Source of the DNA: JANXAZ01 sp037446605
GTDB lineage: Bacteria > Pseudomonadota > Alphaproteobacteria > Geminicoccales > Geminicoccaceae
DNA: 13,325 nucleotides
Reading direction: 5' to 3'
Assembly (NCBI GenBank): GCA_037446605.1
Contig: JBBIIE010000088.1
Coordinates: forward strand, 1-13,325
Below are positions 1-7,742 of the stretch, piece after piece. The notes beneath the pieces were generated by a model. That model was not told the DNA's origin, did not search any database, and worked only from the letters and a program-made list of their open reading frames with translations. Made by a program: the position numbers and the translations under genes. Positions within the stretch are counted from its first letter, which is position 1; the number at the start of each line of letters is the position of its first letter.

Positions 1-930
1 GTGGCGCGCCGCGCCCGGGCCGGCCCGCGCGAGACCGCCCGTGCCGTTGTGGGCGTGCGCGTGGAGGCCGACCCCGAGGCGCGCAGCGCCCGGACGCTGG
101 GGCGTGAGCGGACCGGCTCCGGCGTGGTGATCGATTCGGCCGGGCTCGTGCTCACCATCGGCTACCTCCTTCTGGAGGCCGCGGGCATCGAGATCCAGGC
201 CGATGGCCGCACCGTGCCCGGCGAGGTCGTGGCCTACGACGCGCAGAGCGGGCTCGGGCTCGCGCGCGCGCTCGGCCCGCTCGGCGTCCAGCCGGCCCCG
301 CTCGGGCGCAGCGCCGACCTGCTCGTGGGCACGCCACTCCTGGCGCTCGCCCGCGTCGGCCGGCTCGACGGCCGCCCGGTGACCCTCGTCGACCGGCGCG
401 AGTTCGCAGGCTATTGGGAGTATCTCCTCGACGAGGCGCTGTTCACGGCCCCGCCCTTCGAGCAGTTCGGCGGCGCGGTGCTGGTCGATGCCGAGGGTGC
501 GGTGCTCGGCATCGGCTCGCTGTTCGTCGCCGATGCCGCCGGGCGGGGCGTCGAATCGCCGGGCAACCTGTTCGTGCCGGTCGATCTCCTGGCGCCGATC
601 CTGGGCGAGCTCCTGGCCTTCGGCCGCCGTCAGGCGCCGGCCCGGCCCTGGCTCGGGCTGACGCTGCGCGAGGAGAACGGCATCGTGCGGGTGATGCGGG
701 TGGCCGAGGACGGGCCGGCGCAGCGCGCCGGGATCCAGCCGGGCGAGCTCGTGCTGGGCGTGGCCGGCGAGCGGATCACCTCGCTCGCGGCCTTCTATCG
801 GCGGGTCTGGGGCCTGGGTGCGGCCGGGGTCGCGGTGCCGCTCGACCTGCACGGCGGCGGCACGCTCCGGCGGGTCACGGTCGCCTCGATCGACCGCGAC
901 CGCTGGCTGCGCTGGCGGCGCACCTTCTGA
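1..930 (+). CDS. HtrA/DegP-like protein (S1C fold plus PDZ) with all three catalytic residues lost
   Basis: The protein has a trypsin-like HtrA core (about residues 35-205) and one C-terminal PDZ domain (about 215-295; LGLTL, then GPAQRAGIQPGELVLGVAGE). The order GSGVVID, a 'VLT' strand, an ADGR strand, a DxxSxLxL segment, an xGGAVL loop and a final FVPVDLL strand follows DegP. Against DegP the catalytic His (TNNHVV) aligns with Tyr55 (TIGYLL), the Asp (RSDIAL) with Gly84 (QSGLGL) and the Ser (GNSGG) with Phe156 (EQFGG). It should therefore be a non-proteolytic binding or scaffold protein, probably at the envelope. No signal peptide is visible. GTG at base 1 is the first base of the window, so the true start may lie upstream and the gene may be 5'-partial. 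The family assignment is strong; the loss of activity is inferred from my own alignment by eye. Confidence 0.85.
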   Translation: MARRARAGPRETARAVVGVRVEADPEARSARTLGRERTGSGVVIDSAGLVLTIGYLLLEAAGIEIQADGRTVPGEVVAYDAQSGLGLARALGPLGVQPAPLGRSADLLVGTPLLALARVGRLDGRPVTLVDRREFAGYWEYLLDEALFTAPPFEQFGGAVLVDAEGAVLGIGSLFVADAAGRGVESPGNLFVPVDLLAPILGELLAFGRRQAPARPWLGLTLREENGIVRVMRVAEDGPAQRAGIQPGELVLGVAGERITSLAAFYRRVWGLGAAGVAVPLDLHGGGTLRRVTVASIDRDRWLRWRRTF

Positions 931-1002
931 GGCTTCGGGGCCTGGACGGGACCGCCGCGACGTGCCCATGACGGGACGTGCGACCAGGGGGAGGAGACGG
1001 GG

Positions 1003-1413
1003 ATGAAGGTCGTGCTGCTCGCGGGCGCGCTGCTCGCCGCCGGGATCGGGGCCGTGCGGGCGCAGGAGGCGCTCGATCCCAAGCTCGAGACCACCCGCGC
1101 CCTGCTCGAGTTGTGCTCGGCCGAGCCCGGCTCGAAGCGCTACGGCCAGCGGCTCAGCTACTGCGAGGGCTTCATCGCCGGCACCGGCCTGCTCTACCAG
1201 AAGCTGGTCGAGGGCGGGGCGATCAAGCCCTGGGCCTGCGCCCCGCACACGCCCTCGGCCGAGGAGGTGCGCGGCGCCTTCGTAACCTGGGCGAAAGCCA
1301 ATCCGCGCTATCTGGACGAGGCGCCGGTCGACGGCTTCTGGCGGGCGATGGCGGCCACCTGGCCGTGCCCCGGGCCGCCCGCCGAGGCCGCCGCCGCGCG
1401 CAGGAAGAGCTGA
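1003..1413 (+). CDS. Secreted Rap1a/Tai-family (immunity-protein-like) protein
   Basis: A 136-residue protein with a Sec signal peptide (residues 1-20, hydrophobic core then AVRA|Q), so probably periplasmic. Residues 30-125 fit the Rap1a/Tai fold: LLELC (Cys38), then YCEGFIAG (Cys54), Cys79 in a WACAP segment and Cys122 in WPCPG, suggesting two disulfides. Rap1a is known as the periplasmic immunity protein against a type VI amidase effector. Many proteobacterial relatives stand alone with no effector, and none is visible here, so the immunity role is only a family name. A strong ribosome site (GGGGGAGGAG, 987-996) supports ATG 1003. It sits 72 nt after the HtrA-like gene and 14 nt before the lipoprotein, so it may be co-transcribed with both. 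Confidence 0.8.
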   Translation: MKVVLLAGALLAAGIGAVRAQEALDPKLETTRALLELCSAEPGSKRYGQRLSYCEGFIAGTGLLYQKLVEGGAIKPWACAPHTPSAEEVRGAFVTWAKANPRYLDEAPVDGFWRAMAATWPCPGPPAEAAAARRKS

Positions 1414-1427
1414 GACCGGAGGTTGCC

Positions 1428-1664
1428 ATGTCGATCCGAGCCAGGACCAGCCTCGTGGCGGCGCTCGCCGCGCTCGCCCTCCTGACCGGCTGCGAGGTCA
1501 ACCGGACGACCGGCGAGCGCACGGCCACGGGTGCCGCCGTCGGTGCCGCGGGCGGTGCCGCCGTCGGCCTCATCACCGGCGGCTTCGTGCGCAGCACGCT
1601 CCTCGGTGCCGCCGCCGGTGCCGCGGGCGGGTTCGTCTACGACCAGATCAAGAAGAGTCAGTAG
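1428..1664 (+). CDS. Small glycine-zipper lipoprotein
   Basis: A 78-residue protein. Residues 1-21 are a lipoprotein signal with basic N-region and lipobox LLTG|C (Cys22 the lipidation site). From about 34 to 70 it is an alternation of Gly and Ala (GAAVGAAGGAAVG, then LLGAAAGAAGGF), the glycine-zipper pattern of small envelope lipoproteins related to the Rickettsia 17-kDa antigen/SlyB type. It ends with a basic tail. The start is ATG 1428, with GGAGG at 1418-1422, 5 nt upstream. The same frame is open back to 978, but that stretch overlaps the Rap1a gene out of frame and is a shadow. Likely role: outer-membrane-anchored or membrane-packing structural protein; no specific function can be given. 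Confidence 0.8.
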   Translation: MSIRARTSLVAALAALALLTGCEVNRTTGERTATGAAVGAAGGAAVGLITGGFVRSTLLGAAAGAAGGFVYDQIKKSQ

Positions 1665-1768
1665 CTCCGGTTCGTCGCCCGCATCCGCCGGCGGCGCGGC
1701 CCGGGAGCCTGTTCCCGAACCGCTGCCGCTCGGCGGGCCCGCCTATCGAGGAGGCTGCGAGCAGGATC

Positions 1769-2812
1769 TCACGGCCGCGGCCGCAAGGTCTTGCCGGTGC
1801 TCGGCGGGAGGATCGGATAGACGACCTGCGGCTGTTCGCCCGTCAGGCTCTCGAGGAAGGCGGCGATGAGCCGCGCCTCCGCGTCGGTCAGGGTCGCCCC
1901 CAACTGAGCGCTGCCCATCACCGAAACGGCCTGGACGAGGTCCCACGCCTGCCCACTGTGGAAATAGGGTCCCGTGAGCGCGATGTTGCGCAGGGTCGGG
2001 ACCTTGAAGACGTACTCGTCGGCCACCGTGGCCGTCACTTCGTAGCGGCCGCGGTCGTCGGGCGGCAGCATCTCCCAACCCGGCCGCTGCACGACGCCGA
2101 AGGACGCGTACATCCCGCCGCCGATGTTGATGCCGTTGTGACAACTGGCGCAGCCTTTGTCGAGGAACAGGGCGAGCCCGCGCTTCTGCTCGTCGTCGAG
2201 CGCCGAAAGATCGCCGCGCAGATACCGGTCGAAGGGGGCGTTCGGCGTGACGAGCGTGGTCTCGAAGGCGGCGATGGCGAAGGCGATGTTCTCGTACGTG
2301 ATCGGCTCGTGCTCGTCGGGGAACGCGCGGGCGAAGAGCGGCCGGTAGCCGGGTATGCTCACGATCTGTGCCACGGCCCGCGACGGGGTCATGCCCATTT
2401 CGATGGGATTGACGATCGGGCCGCGCGCCTGCTCCTGCAGATCGGCCGCACGACCGTCCCAGAACTGCGCGGTGTTGAAGACGGCGTTCAGGACCGTCGG
2501 AGCGTTGCGGCCACCACGCTGCCAATTGTGGCCGATCGAGGTCGACCGACCGTCGCCGCCGCCGAGACCGATCTGGTGGCAGGTGTTGCAGCTGATGTTG
2601 TGCGAGGAAGAGAGCCGCGGGTCGAAGAAGAGCACCCGTCCGAGTTCGACCAGTGCCTGCGTCACGGGTCGGCCGCCGAGTTCTTCGGGCGGCTCGAGCG
2701 GGATCGGCTCGAACAGCGGCCGGGCTCGCTCGAGCAGCGGCTCGGCCGTGCCGGTATGCGGCGCCACGAAGAGCGCGCCGGCGAGGAAGGTGGTCGCGAG
2801 GACGCGGATCAT
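1769..2812 (-). CDS. Diheme cytochrome c peroxidase (CcpA/MauG family)
   Basis: A 347-residue periplasmic protein with signal peptide (about residues 1-23, ending GTAEP). Two c-type haem sites are present: C75-x2-C78-H79 and C221-x2-C224-H225. Other family motifs are ELGRVLFFDPRLS (57-69), GGRNAPTVLNA (100-110), FWDGRA (117-122), NPIEMGM (135-141), FKVPTLRNIALTGPYFHSG (269-287). This fits bacterial cytochrome c peroxidase, reducing periplasmic H2O2 with electrons from small cytochromes; a MauG-like oxidase is less likely. ATG at 2812 is chosen because the signal peptide begins there and a GGAGAACGGA segment lies just upstream; the frame continues open to 3067 but is arginine-rich noise. It is divergent from the BMP operon and convergent with the lipoprotein. 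Confidence 0.93.
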   Translation of the reverse strand: MIRVLATTFLAGALFVAPHTGTAEPLLERARPLFEPIPLEPPEELGGRPVTQALVELGRVLFFDPRLSSSHNISCNTCHQIGLGGGDGRSTSIGHNWQRGGRNAPTVLNAVFNTAQFWDGRAADLQEQARGPIVNPIEMGMTPSRAVAQIVSIPGYRPLFARAFPDEHEPITYENIAFAIAAFETTLVTPNAPFDRYLRGDLSALDDEQKRGLALFLDKGCASCHNGINIGGGMYASFGVVQRPGWEMLPPDDRGRYEVTATVADEYVFKVPTLRNIALTGPYFHSGQAWDLVQAVSVMGSAQLGATLTDAEARLIAAFLESLTGEQPQVVYPILPPSTGKTLRPRP

Positions 2813-2858
2813 GGTTCCGTTCTCCACGCGGTGCCCGCGGCGAAGCGGGCGCCTCTTT

Positions 2859-2871
2859 TGGAACGATTCCA
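2859..2871. promoter_or_regulatory. Palindromic operator candidate upstream of the peroxidase (Irr-box-like)
   Basis: TGGAA-CGA-TTCCA is a perfect 5-bp inverted repeat with a 3-nt spacer, in an unusually AT-rich patch starting about 47 nt upstream of the peroxidase start. Its layout resembles the alphaproteobacterial iron-responsive Irr box (TTTAGAA-N3-TTCTAAA), with G/C in place of the outer A/T pairs. Iron-dependent control of a haem peroxidase would be sensible. The match is partial and the regulator is inferred, so only the palindrome itself is firm. Confidence 0.35.
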
Positions 2872-2977
2872 GTTTCCGCCCGACAGCCCACACGGTGCAA
2901 CGGGAAAGCGTTCGCCCTCCTCGTGACAGTCCGTCGCACGATGGCCGCCCGCGGCCGTGCCGTCGCCCTTGTCCGTC

Positions 2978-2993
2978 CGGCACGATTGTTGTT
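2978..2993 (+). promoter_or_regulatory. Weak sigma-54-type promoter candidate for the BMP operon
   Basis: CGGCACG-ATTG-TTGTT compares with the sigma-54 consensus TGGCACG-N4-TTGCW. The -24 GG (2979-2980) and the 10-nt spacing to the -12 position are right, but the -12 GC is GT here, normally a damaging change. It lies 50-65 nt upstream of the binding-protein start, a suitable distance. Nitrogen control of a nucleoside/purine importer would make sense, but a chance match in GC-rich DNA is quite possible. Confidence 0.25.
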
Positions 2994-3048
2994 CGATCGC
3001 GCCGCGGCGCGCGAGGAGGCGCGCGGAAAGGCGGGAGGAACCGTGGCC

Positions 3049-4056
3049 GTGACCAACGACCGTGCAACTGCTCTCGATCGTCGCACGCTCCTCGCGGCGG
3101 GCGGCGGGCTCCTCTTGGTCGGCGCCGCCGGACCGGCCGCGGCGCGGAAGGCCAAGCCGATCAAGGTCGCGGCGATCTACACCGTGCCGGTCGAGCAGCA
3201 GTGGGTCTCGCGCATCCACAAGGCGCTCAATGCCGCCAAGGAGCGCGGCGACGTCACCTACAAATGGTCGGAGAACGTCGCCAACACCGACTACGAGCGG
3301 GTCATGCGGCAGTACGCCCAGGAGGGCAACGACCTCCTGGTCGGTGAGGTGTTCGGGGTCGAGCGCGCGGCGCGCAAGGCGGCCGCCGACTTCCCCGAGG
3401 TCGCCTTCCTGATGGGCAGCTCGTTCGGGCCGTCCAAGCCCAACTTCTCGGTGTTCGACAACTGGATCCACGAGCCGTCCTTCCTCACCGGCATGGTCGC
3501 CGGCCGGACCACCAGGTCGAACCTGATCGGCATGGTCGGCGGCTACGCGATCCCCGAGGTCAACCGCCTCATGCACGCCTTCATGAACGGGGCGCGGTCG
3601 GTCAATCCGCAGGTCAAGTTCCTGGTGACCTTCATCAATTCCTGGTACGACCCGCCCAAGGCCAAGGAGGCGGCCTTCGCGATGATCGACCGCGGCGCCG
3701 ACATCATGTACGCCGAACGCTTCGGCGTCTCGGACGCCGCCAAGGAGCGCGGCGTCAAGGCGGTCGGCAACGTGATCGACACCTCGGCCCAGTATCCGGG
3801 CGTCATCCTGGCCTCCGCCCTCTGGCACATGGAGCCGACCATCGACAAGGCGATCGCCAACGTCGTGGCCGGCACCTTCGAGCCGCAGGACTACGGCGCC
3901 TACTCCTTCATGGCGCACGGCGGCGCCAGCCTCGTGGTCGACGAGAAGCTGGTGCCGGCGGCCGTGGTGGCGGAGGTGCGGGCCAAGGAAAAGGAGATCC
4001 TGGAAGGCCTGTTCCGCGTCGACGTCGTCGACGCCGAGCCCAGGTCCACGATCTGA
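3049..4056 (+). CDS. BMP-family (BmpA/PnrA-like) ABC-transporter substrate-binding protein
   Basis: The binding protein of a BMP-type importer, a family whose studied members (PnrA, Med-like lipoproteins) mostly bind purine nucleosides. Signs are the IKVAAIYTVPVEQQWVSRIH opening strand, YERVMRQYAQEGNDLLVGEVFG, FDNWIHEPSFLTGMVAG and GMVGGYAIPEVNRLMHAF, where the family threads its two periplasmic-binding-protein lobes. The N-terminus has a twin-arginine-like signal (DRRTLL, residues 10-15, hydrophobic stretch, GPAAA). There is no lipobox, so it should be a soluble periplasmic protein and not a lipoprotein. GTG 3049 is chosen because GGAGG (3034-3038) lies 10 nt upstream; GTG 3043 (4-nt spacing) is a close alternative adding two residues. 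It is the first gene of the operon; the ATPase starts 1 nt after its stop. Confidence 0.9.
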   Translation: MTNDRATALDRRTLLAAGGGLLLVGAAGPAAARKAKPIKVAAIYTVPVEQQWVSRIHKALNAAKERGDVTYKWSENVANTDYERVMRQYAQEGNDLLVGEVFGVERAARKAAADFPEVAFLMGSSFGPSKPNFSVFDNWIHEPSFLTGMVAGRTTRSNLIGMVGGYAIPEVNRLMHAFMNGARSVNPQVKFLVTFINSWYDPPKAKEAAFAMIDRGADIMYAERFGVSDAAKERGVKAVGNVIDTSAQYPGVILASALWHMEPTIDKAIANVVAGTFEPQDYGAYSFMAHGGASLVVDEKLVPAAVVAEVRAKEKEILEGLFRVDVVDAEPRSTI

Positions 4057-4057
4057 C

Positions 4058-5668
4058 GTGACCCTGGCCGGTCTCGAGCCCGCCGCCGCGGGCGCGGGGC
4101 GCGTGGGTGCGCGCGCCCCGCTGCTCCGGCTCCGGGGGGTGACCAAGCGGTTCGGGGCGCTGCTGGCCAACGATGCGATCGACCTCGAGCTCGCCCCCGG
4201 CGAGGTGGTGGCGCTGTTGGGTGAGAACGGCGCCGGCAAGACCACGCTCACGAGCATCCTGTTCGGCCGCTACCGGGCGGATGCCGGCACGGTGGCGGTC
4301 GCCGGCCCCGACGGGCGCCTCGTCGAGCTGCCACCCGGCTCGCCCGAGGCGGCGCTCCGGGCCGGCGTCGGCATGGTCCACCAGCACTTCACCCTCGCCC
4401 ACGACCTGACCGGCCTCGAGAGCATCGTGCTCGGCACCCGGCCGCTCTGGCGGCCGAGCCTCGAGCTCGCCCGGGCCCGCCGGCGGATCGAGGATCTGGC
4501 GCGCCGGATGGGCCTCGAGGTCGAGCTCGACCGGCGGGTGGGCGAGCTCGGCGTCGGCGCCCGGCAGCGGATCGAGATCCTGAAGGCGCTCTTCCGCGAG
4601 GCCCGCCTCCTCGTCCTCGACGAGCCGACCGCGGTGCTCACCCCGCAGGAGGCGCAGGGCCTGCTCGCCACGGTCCGGGCGCTGGCCGGCGACGGCCGCG
4701 GCGTGATCTTCATCACCCACAAGCTGGCCGAGGTCGAGGCGGTCGCCGACCGGGTCGTCGTGCTGCGCCAGGGCCGCAAGGTCGCGGACCTGCCGATCGC
4801 CGCGGCCGGCCGGGCCGAGCTCGCCCAGCTCATGGTCGGCCGCGAGGTCCGCCCCCCGGTGCGCCGCCCGCACCGCCCGGGCCGGCCGCTCCTGCGCCTG
4901 GAGGGGGTGAGCGCCGGCACCGGCCGCGACCGCATCGAGGCGGTCGACCTCGAGCTGCGCGCCGGCGAGATCCTGGGCATCGCCGGGGTCTCGGGCAACG
5001 GCCAGGCGAGCCTCGCCGGGCTCGTGGCGGGGCTCCTGCGCCCGCAGGCCGGCCGGGCGCTGCTCGACGACGATCCGCGGCCGCTTGCGAGCCCACGCGC
5101 CGCCGCCCGCGCCGGCATCGGGCGGATCCCCGAGGACCGCGAGCGCGACGGCGTGGTGGGCGAGCTCGATCTGGCCTCCAACCTCGCGCTCGAGCGGCTC
5201 GACGCCCCGGAGACGAGTCGGCTCGGGCTCCTGCGCCGGGGGGCGATGCGGGCCCGCGCGGCCGCCGCGATCGAGGCCTTCGACATCCGCTGCCCCGGCC
5301 CCGACGCGCCGGTCCGGCTGATGTCGGGCGGCAACCTGCAGAAGGTGGTGCTCGCTCGGGCGCTCGCCGGGGCACCGCGGCTCGTCCTGGCCGACCAGCC
5401 GACCCGCGGCCTGGACGTGGCGGCGTCCGCCGCGGTGCACGCGCGGCTCCTGGCGGCGCGCGAGGCGGATGCCGGCGTGCTCCTCGTCTCCGAGGACCTG
5501 GACGAGCTCCTGGCGCTGTCCGACCGCATCGCCGTCCTCCATCGCGGCCGCCTCGCCGGGCCGTTCGAGACCGCCGGGCTCGACGTCCGCACGCTCGGCC
5601 TGCTCATGGCCGGCCACGCCCCGGGCGAGGTCGCCTCGGCCGCGGTCGCCGCCGGCGGGCGCGCATGA
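4058..5668 (+). CDS. ABC importer ATPase with two nucleotide-binding domains (nucleoside/sugar type)
   Basis: A 536-residue cytoplasmic ATPase made of two fused ABC domains, as in NupA/RbsA-type importers. Domain 1 (about 21-265) has Walker A GENGAGKT (55-62), Q-loop HQH (108-110), Walker B LVLDEPT (185-191) and switch His221; its signature is LGVGARQ (164-170) in place of LSGGQ, which resembles NupA-type ATPases. Domain 2 (about 277-525) has a degenerate P-loop GVSGNGQ (310-316) without the Lys, an intact signature LMSGGNLQ (421-428), ADQPT in place of DEPT, and SED where the switch His should be. So only one composite site should hydrolyse well, normal for this family. GTG 4058 follows the previous stop by 1 nt, suggesting coupled translation; GTG 4106 is another possible start since the first 20 residues are low-complexity. 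It energises the two permeases downstream. Confidence 0.92.
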   Translation: MTLAGLEPAAAGAGRVGARAPLLRLRGVTKRFGALLANDAIDLELAPGEVVALLGENGAGKTTLTSILFGRYRADAGTVAVAGPDGRLVELPPGSPEAALRAGVGMVHQHFTLAHDLTGLESIVLGTRPLWRPSLELARARRRIEDLARRMGLEVELDRRVGELGVGARQRIEILKALFREARLLVLDEPTAVLTPQEAQGLLATVRALAGDGRGVIFITHKLAEVEAVADRVVVLRQGRKVADLPIAAAGRAELAQLMVGREVRPPVRRPHRPGRPLLRLEGVSAGTGRDRIEAVDLELRAGEILGIAGVSGNGQASLAGLVAGLLRPQAGRALLDDDPRPLASPRAAARAGIGRIPEDRERDGVVGELDLASNLALERLDAPETSRLGLLRRGAMRARAAAAIEAFDIRCPGPDAPVRLMSGGNLQKVVLARALAGAPRLVLADQPTRGLDVAASAAVHARLLAAREADAGVLLVSEDLDELLALSDRIAVLHRGRLAGPFETAGLDVRTLGLLMAGHAPGEVASAAVAAGGRA

Positions 5669-6726
5669 TCCGCCTGGAGCCGCAGCCGGCACCCTCGCCG
5701 ATCCTGGCCGTGGTGGCGCCGCTCGCGGCCCTCGGGCTGGCCCTCCTCCTCGCCACGGCGATCCTCGCTGCGACCGGCGTGCCGGCCGGCCGGGCACTCC
5801 GCCTCCTGGTCGAGGGTGCGGTCGGCTCCGGCTTCGCCCTCGCCGAGACCGCCACCCGGGCGACACCCCTCCTGCTCACCGGGCTCGCCGCCGCGCTCGC
5901 CTTCCGCGCCCGCTTCTGGAACATCGGTGCGGAAGGCCAGCTCTACCTGGGCGCCATGGCCGCCGTGGCGGTCGGCACCGGCGCGGTCGAGGGGCCGCCC
6001 TGGTTCCTGGTCCCGCTCGTGCTCGCCGCCGGGGCCGCGGCCGGCGCCCTGGGGGCGCTCCTGCCGGCCGCGGGCAAGCTCGGCGCCGGCGCCGACGAGG
6101 TGGTGACGACGCTGCTCCTCAACTTCGTGATCGCGCTCCTCGTCCAGATGATGCTGGAAGGACCGATGAAGGACCCGATGGGTCTGGGCTGGCCGCAGTC
6201 GCCGCCGCTCCAGGACGAGGCGATGCTGCCGCGGCTGGTCGACCGCCAGCGGCTGCACGCGGGCCTCCTGCTCGGGCTCGCCGCGGCTGCGCTTCTCCAT
6301 CTGCTCCTGTCCCGCACGGTCTGGGGGCTCGAGGTGCGCGCGGTCGGCCACAATGCCCGTGCCGCCGCCTATGCCGGGCTGCCGGTGGCCGGCACCACGC
6401 TCGCCGTGGCGATGGGCTCGGGCGCGCTCGCGGGGCTCGCCGGGGCGGGCGAGGTCGCCGGCCTCAAGGGCTACCTCACGGCCGACCTCTCGCCCGGCTA
6501 CGGCTATGCCGGCATCGTCGTGGCCATGCTCGCCGGGCTCTCGCCGCTCGCCGTGGTCCCCGCCGCCTTCCTCGTGGCCGCGGTGTTCGTCGGCGCCGAC
6601 ACGATGGGCCGCACGCTCGGGGTCTCCTCCTACTTCGCCGACCTGGTCCTGGCGCTGGCGCTCCTGTTCGTGCTGGTGGGCGGGCTCCTGCTGCGCTTCC
6701 GGGTGCGCTTGGGGAGGGGCGCTTGA
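5665..6726 (+). CDS. ABC importer permease 1 (BPD_transp_2 family)
   Basis: A 353-residue inner-membrane permease, almost wholly hydrophobic with roughly 8-10 membrane segments. Family marks are FWNIGAEGQLYLGA (84-97), GADEVVTTLLLNFV (142-155) and the cytoplasmic coupling segment GLEVRAVGHNARAAAYAGL (221-239), all typical of the larger permease of BMP-linked nucleoside importers (NupB/YufP type). It overlaps the ATPase stop by ATGA, and its own stop overlaps the next gene by TTGA, so the three are translationally coupled. It should pair with the second permease to make the channel. Substrate is inferred from the BMP partner; riboses or other nucleoside-like compounds remain possible. Confidence 0.92.
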   Translation: MIRLEPQPAPSPILAVVAPLAALGLALLLATAILAATGVPAGRALRLLVEGAVGSGFALAETATRATPLLLTGLAAALAFRARFWNIGAEGQLYLGAMAAVAVGTGAVEGPPWFLVPLVLAAGAAAGALGALLPAAGKLGAGADEVVTTLLLNFVIALLVQMMLEGPMKDPMGLGWPQSPPLQDEAMLPRLVDRQRLHAGLLLGLAAAALLHLLLSRTVWGLEVRAVGHNARAAAYAGLPVAGTTLAVAMGSGALAGLAGAGEVAGLKGYLTADLSPGYGYAGIVVAMLAGLSPLAVVPAAFLVAAVFVGADTMGRTLGVSSYFADLVLALALLFVLVGGLLLRFRVRLGRGA

Positions 6727-7667
6727 GCGAGGCGCTCGACATCCTCTTCCAGGCGAGCTTCTGGGTGGCCGCGGTGCGCATCGCCACCCCGCTCGTGCTC
6801 GGCACGCTCGGGGCGCTGCTGGGCGAGCGGGCGGGGGTTCTGAACCTCGGCATCGAGGGCATCTTCGTGGCCGGGGCGATGACCGGCTGGCTCGCCGTCT
6901 ATCTGGGTGCCCCCCTGTGGTGGGGGGTGGCGGCGGCGGCCGCGACCGGGGCCGCGCTCGGCCTCCTGCACGCGCTCCTGACCGTGACGCTCGCCCTCTC
7001 GCAGCACGTGGCCGGGCTCGGGCTCACGCTCCTGGCCACCGCCGCCGCGCACTTCGCCTACCGGGTGGCGTTCCCGGCGCTGACCCAGCCGCCGCGGATC
7101 GAGCCCTTCGCGCCGGTGGGCTGGCCCTGGCTCGAGGCGCTGCCCGTGGTGGGCCCGGTCCTGGCCCAGCAGACGCCGTTGACCCTCCTTGCCATCGCCC
7201 TGGCGCTGGCACTCGCCTTCCTCCTCGCGCGCACGCCGCTCGGGCTCGCGATCCGGGCGGTGGGCGACGATCCGGCCGCGGTCGAGGCGCAGGGGCTCTC
7301 GGTCGCGGGCCTGCGCTACGGCTGCGTGGTGGCGGGCTCGGCCTTGATGGCGGTGGGCGGCGCGTTCCTCACCATGAGCGCCTTCAACGCCTTCTTCTTC
7401 GGCATGGTGAACGGCCGCGGGTGGATCTGCATCGCCCTCGTCGTCTTCGCTTCCTGGCGGCCGCTCAAGGCCTTGGCGGGGGCGCTCCTGTTCGGCGCCT
7501 TCGACGCCTGGCAGGTGCGGCTGCAGACCGTGGCCGGGGCGTTCCTGCCGTCGCAGCTCTTCCTGATGGCACCCTACCTGCTCTCGATCGCCGCCCTCCT
7601 CCTGGCCGCCCGCCGCGCCGACTATCCCCGGGCACTCATGAAGCCCTGGCGGCGGGGGGAGAGGTAG
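6723..7667 (+). CDS. ABC importer permease 2 (BPD_transp_2 family)
   Basis: A 314-residue inner-membrane permease, second half of the transmembrane channel. Marks are ERAGVLNLGIEGIFVAGA (35-52), GLAIRAVGDDPAAVEAQGL (174-192) as the ATPase-contact loop and GRGWICIALVVFASW (231-245). The start is TTG 6723 in a TTGA overlap with permease 1, preceded by GGGGAGGGG (about 6711-6719); the same frame continues far upstream, but that part is a shadow of the ATPase and permease 1. It is the last gene of the operon; the next gene begins 75 nt later with its own ribosome site. Confidence 0.92.
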   Translation: MSEALDILFQASFWVAAVRIATPLVLGTLGALLGERAGVLNLGIEGIFVAGAMTGWLAVYLGAPLWWGVAAAAATGAALGLLHALLTVTLALSQHVAGLGLTLLATAAAHFAYRVAFPALTQPPRIEPFAPVGWPWLEALPVVGPVLAQQTPLTLLAIALALALAFLLARTPLGLAIRAVGDDPAAVEAQGLSVAGLRYGCVVAGSALMAVGGAFLTMSAFNAFFFGMVNGRGWICIALVVFASWRPLKALAGALLFGAFDAWQVRLQTVAGAFLPSQLFLMAPYLLSIAALLLAARRADYPRALMKPWRRGER

Positions 7668-7742
7668 GTGCGGCCCACCGGCGATGACGGCGGGCGGGCG
7701 GCGGGATAGGCTCGGGGTGCCGTCCGTGCGGAGGCCGGGCCC

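Noticed and set aside
1699..1743. Terminator between the lipoprotein and the convergent peroxidase (CGGGA/TCCCG hairpin and GGCGGGCCCGCC palindrome)
   Set aside because: The hairpin is only 5 bp, the palindrome has no loop, and no T-run follows in either direction.
1958..2926. Plus-strand open frame opposite the peroxidase
   Set aside because: The minus strand has two CxxCH haem sites and full family motifs; the plus frame has none.
3908..6351. Very long minus-strand open frames opposite the ATPase and permease 1
   Set aside because: They are rich in Arg, Pro, Gly and Glu without any domain and lie antisense to well-recognised ABC genes; they arise from GC-rich third positions.
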